Shown piece by piece: positions 39,286 through 40,041 of a stretch of 40,041 nt of DNA. The position numbers were made by a program, and so were the translations under genes. The DNA is taken from contig JAAEZN010000004.1 in NCBI GenBank assembly GCA_018222835.1, positions 55,558 to 95,598 on the forward strand. The letters are read 5' to 3'. The stretch is from Algicola sp. (GTDB lineage: Bacteria; Bacteroidota; Bacteroidia; Flavobacteriales; Flavobacteriaceae). The first letter of the stretch is position 1; every line of letters begins with the position of its first letter. The notes under the pieces are model-generated. The model did no database searches, was not told where the DNA came from, and saw only the letters and a list, made by a program, of their open reading frames with translations.

Positions 39286-40041
39286 ATGCTAAAAAAGACA
39301 TCCATTATCTTTTTTCTTTTCGTAATAGTTTTCACAAAAGGTTATTCTCAGGAAATAAGAGTGTTACGACAGAAAATAGATAGTATTATAAATACAAAAA
39401 ATGCAATTGTAGGAGTCGCAATTAATGGGGTTGATGATACACTAAGCATTAATGGTGAAAGACGCTTTCCAATGCAAAGTGTTTTTAAATTTCCAATTGC
39501 ATTGACAATTTTATCCGAAGTAGATAAAGGGAATCTTGCACTTGACCAAAAGATCGACATCAAGAAAAGTGAATTATTGCCCGGGCTATGGAGTCCAATA
39601 CGAAAAAAATATCCCGAAGGGGCTACACTTACTCTTGCGGAAATTATTGAATACACTGTAGCTTTAAGTGACAATGTTGGCTGTGATGTTTTACTGAAAT
39701 TGCTCGGAAAGCCACAAGACGTTGAGAATTATTTTTCAAGTCTTGGTTTTAGGGATTTTGCCGTCAAAATAAATGAGGAGACTATGCAGGGTAATTGGGA
39801 ATTGCAATTTCTAAATTGGACTACACCAAAAGAAGCAAATAAAATACTGACAACATTTTATGAAAATAAAGGTGGTTTACTTTCTAAAGAAAGCTATGAC
39901 TTTATATGGAACATAATGAAAGGGACCAAAACAGGGAAGAACAGGCTAAGGGGGCAATTGCCAGAAGAAACAATAGTTGCACACAAAACAGGATGGTCGG
40001 GAAAGAATAAAGAAACAGGTATAACTGCTGCGGTAAACAAC
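39286..40041 (+). CDS. Class A beta-lactamase, A2-like subclass (C-terminus beyond window)
   Basis: 252 codons are visible from the ATG at 39286, with a signal peptide MLKKTSIIFFLFVIVFTKGY. All class A motifs are intact: S65-V-F-K68 (SxxK), S128-D-N130 (SDN), Glu in NEETM (164/165, the general-base position), 'LQFLNWTTPKEA', and K234-T-G236 in AHKTGWSG. The sequence style 'NEETM...LQFLNWTTP' is that of the Bacteroidota-rich A2 group (CfxA, CblA, PER relatives). It should hydrolyse penicillins or cephalosporins in the periplasm; spectrum cannot be told. It is the last visible cassette, preceded by attC-like element 7, and about 40-50 residues are missing at the edge. Confidence 0.88.
   Translation, partial: MLKKTSIIFFLFVIVFTKGYSQEIRVLRQKIDSIINTKNAIVGVAINGVDDTLSINGERRFPMQSVFKFPIALTILSEVDKGNLALDQKIDIKKSELLPGLWSPIRKKYPEGATLTLAEIIEYTVALSDNVGCDVLLKLLGKPQDVENYFSSLGFRDFAVKINEETMQGNWELQFLNWTTPKEANKILTTFYENKGGLLSKESYDFIWNIMKGTKTGKNRLRGQLPEETIVAHKTGWSGKNKETGITAAVNN

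Larger units (their letters stand above)
32691..40041 (+). mobile_element. Integron-like cassette array: eight same-strand accessory cassettes separated by attC-like imperfect palindromes (continues beyond the window)
   Basis: From 32.7 kb to the right edge all genes face right, are unrelated accessory functions, and are each followed by a non-coding element of about 65-335 bp. The elements have complementary ends with bulges and share short motifs. The left ends cluster around TATAAGTAATTGC (33440, 35215 and variants at 36281 and 39221), usually preceded by AACAA or TAAC just after the stop codon. The right ends often read CCGTTRG or close, right before the next start. Two elements are 76% identical over 110 ungapped bp, and two more share a 115-140-bp core. 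Composition is visibly more AT-rich than the left part of the window. No tyrosine recombinase is present, so this would be the middle of an array or an integrase-less cluster. Confidence 0.6.

Noticed and set aside
32691-40041. CRISPR array or insertion sequence as explanation for the repeats
   Set aside because: Repeats are few, long, divergent and separated by real genes; no regular spacing, no cas genes, no transposase and no terminal inverted repeats of an IS are visible.

Overview
The window looks like a chromosomal segment of a marine Flavobacteriaceae member (Bacteroidota). Supporting signs are a DUF5916 outer-membrane protein, the Bacteroidota-type arginine pathway that carbamoylates an acylated ornithine (ArgF'), promoter-like boxes of the TAnnTTTG type, weak Shine-Dalgarno sequences, and several families common in marine flavobacteria (arsenosugar-type ArsM, TIGR04282 glycosyltransferase, GH3-like adenylating enzyme). 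No rRNA, tRNA or CRISPR array was seen.

Layout. 1-2.9 kb, minus strand: a truncated DUF5916 protein and a DUF5694 protein. 3.1-12.1 kb, minus strand: a compact arginine operon transcribed as GNAT acetyltransferase, argG, argC, proC, argD, argF', argB, argE, argH, with stop/start overlaps at several joints. 12.3-18.9 kb, minus strand: a polytopic mannosyltransferase-like protein, two family-2 glycosyltransferases, a NapH/NosR-like polyferredoxin split from its membrane N-terminal half by one in-frame TAG, and an FAD/NAD(P) oxidoreductase. 19-21 kb, plus strand: a GH113-type lipoprotein and a secreted LysM-plus-degenerate-amidase protein. 21.1-23.5 kb, minus strand: a three-gene overlapping operon (TIGR04282 glycosyltransferase, purine nucleoside phosphorylase, ArsM) pointing to arsenosugar-type arsenic metabolism. 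23.7-32.7 kb: ordinary mixed genes (33-residue membrane peptide, GH3-like enzyme, metallopeptidase, outer-membrane barrel, cardiolipin synthase, DUF1328 protein with an acidic lipoprotein, an SRAP-family protein lacking its catalytic Cys, AraC and XRE regulators).

The most interesting part is 32.7-40.04 kb. Eight consecutive accessory cassettes (parDE, DUF1569, methyltransferase, M23 peptidase, Asp/Glu racemase, amidohydrolase, SnoaL-like, class A beta-lactamase) all lie on the plus strand. They are separated by imperfectly palindromic intergenic elements that share a left-end consensus near TATAAGTAATTGC and often a right end near CCGTTRG. Two of these elements align without gaps over 110 bp, and two others share about 115-140 bp. 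This is the organisation of an integron-type cassette array (or a functional analogue) without a recognisable integrase in the window. The array continues past the right edge and ends, as seen here, in a beta-lactamase gene with all catalytic motifs.

Other notable items are a family of small hairpins with a constant 12-nt loop and compensating stem changes, and perfect inverted repeats positioned as operators in front of parDE, the XRE gene and the SRAP/AraC pair. All calls rest on reading the sequence and on recalled family knowledge; no searches were run.
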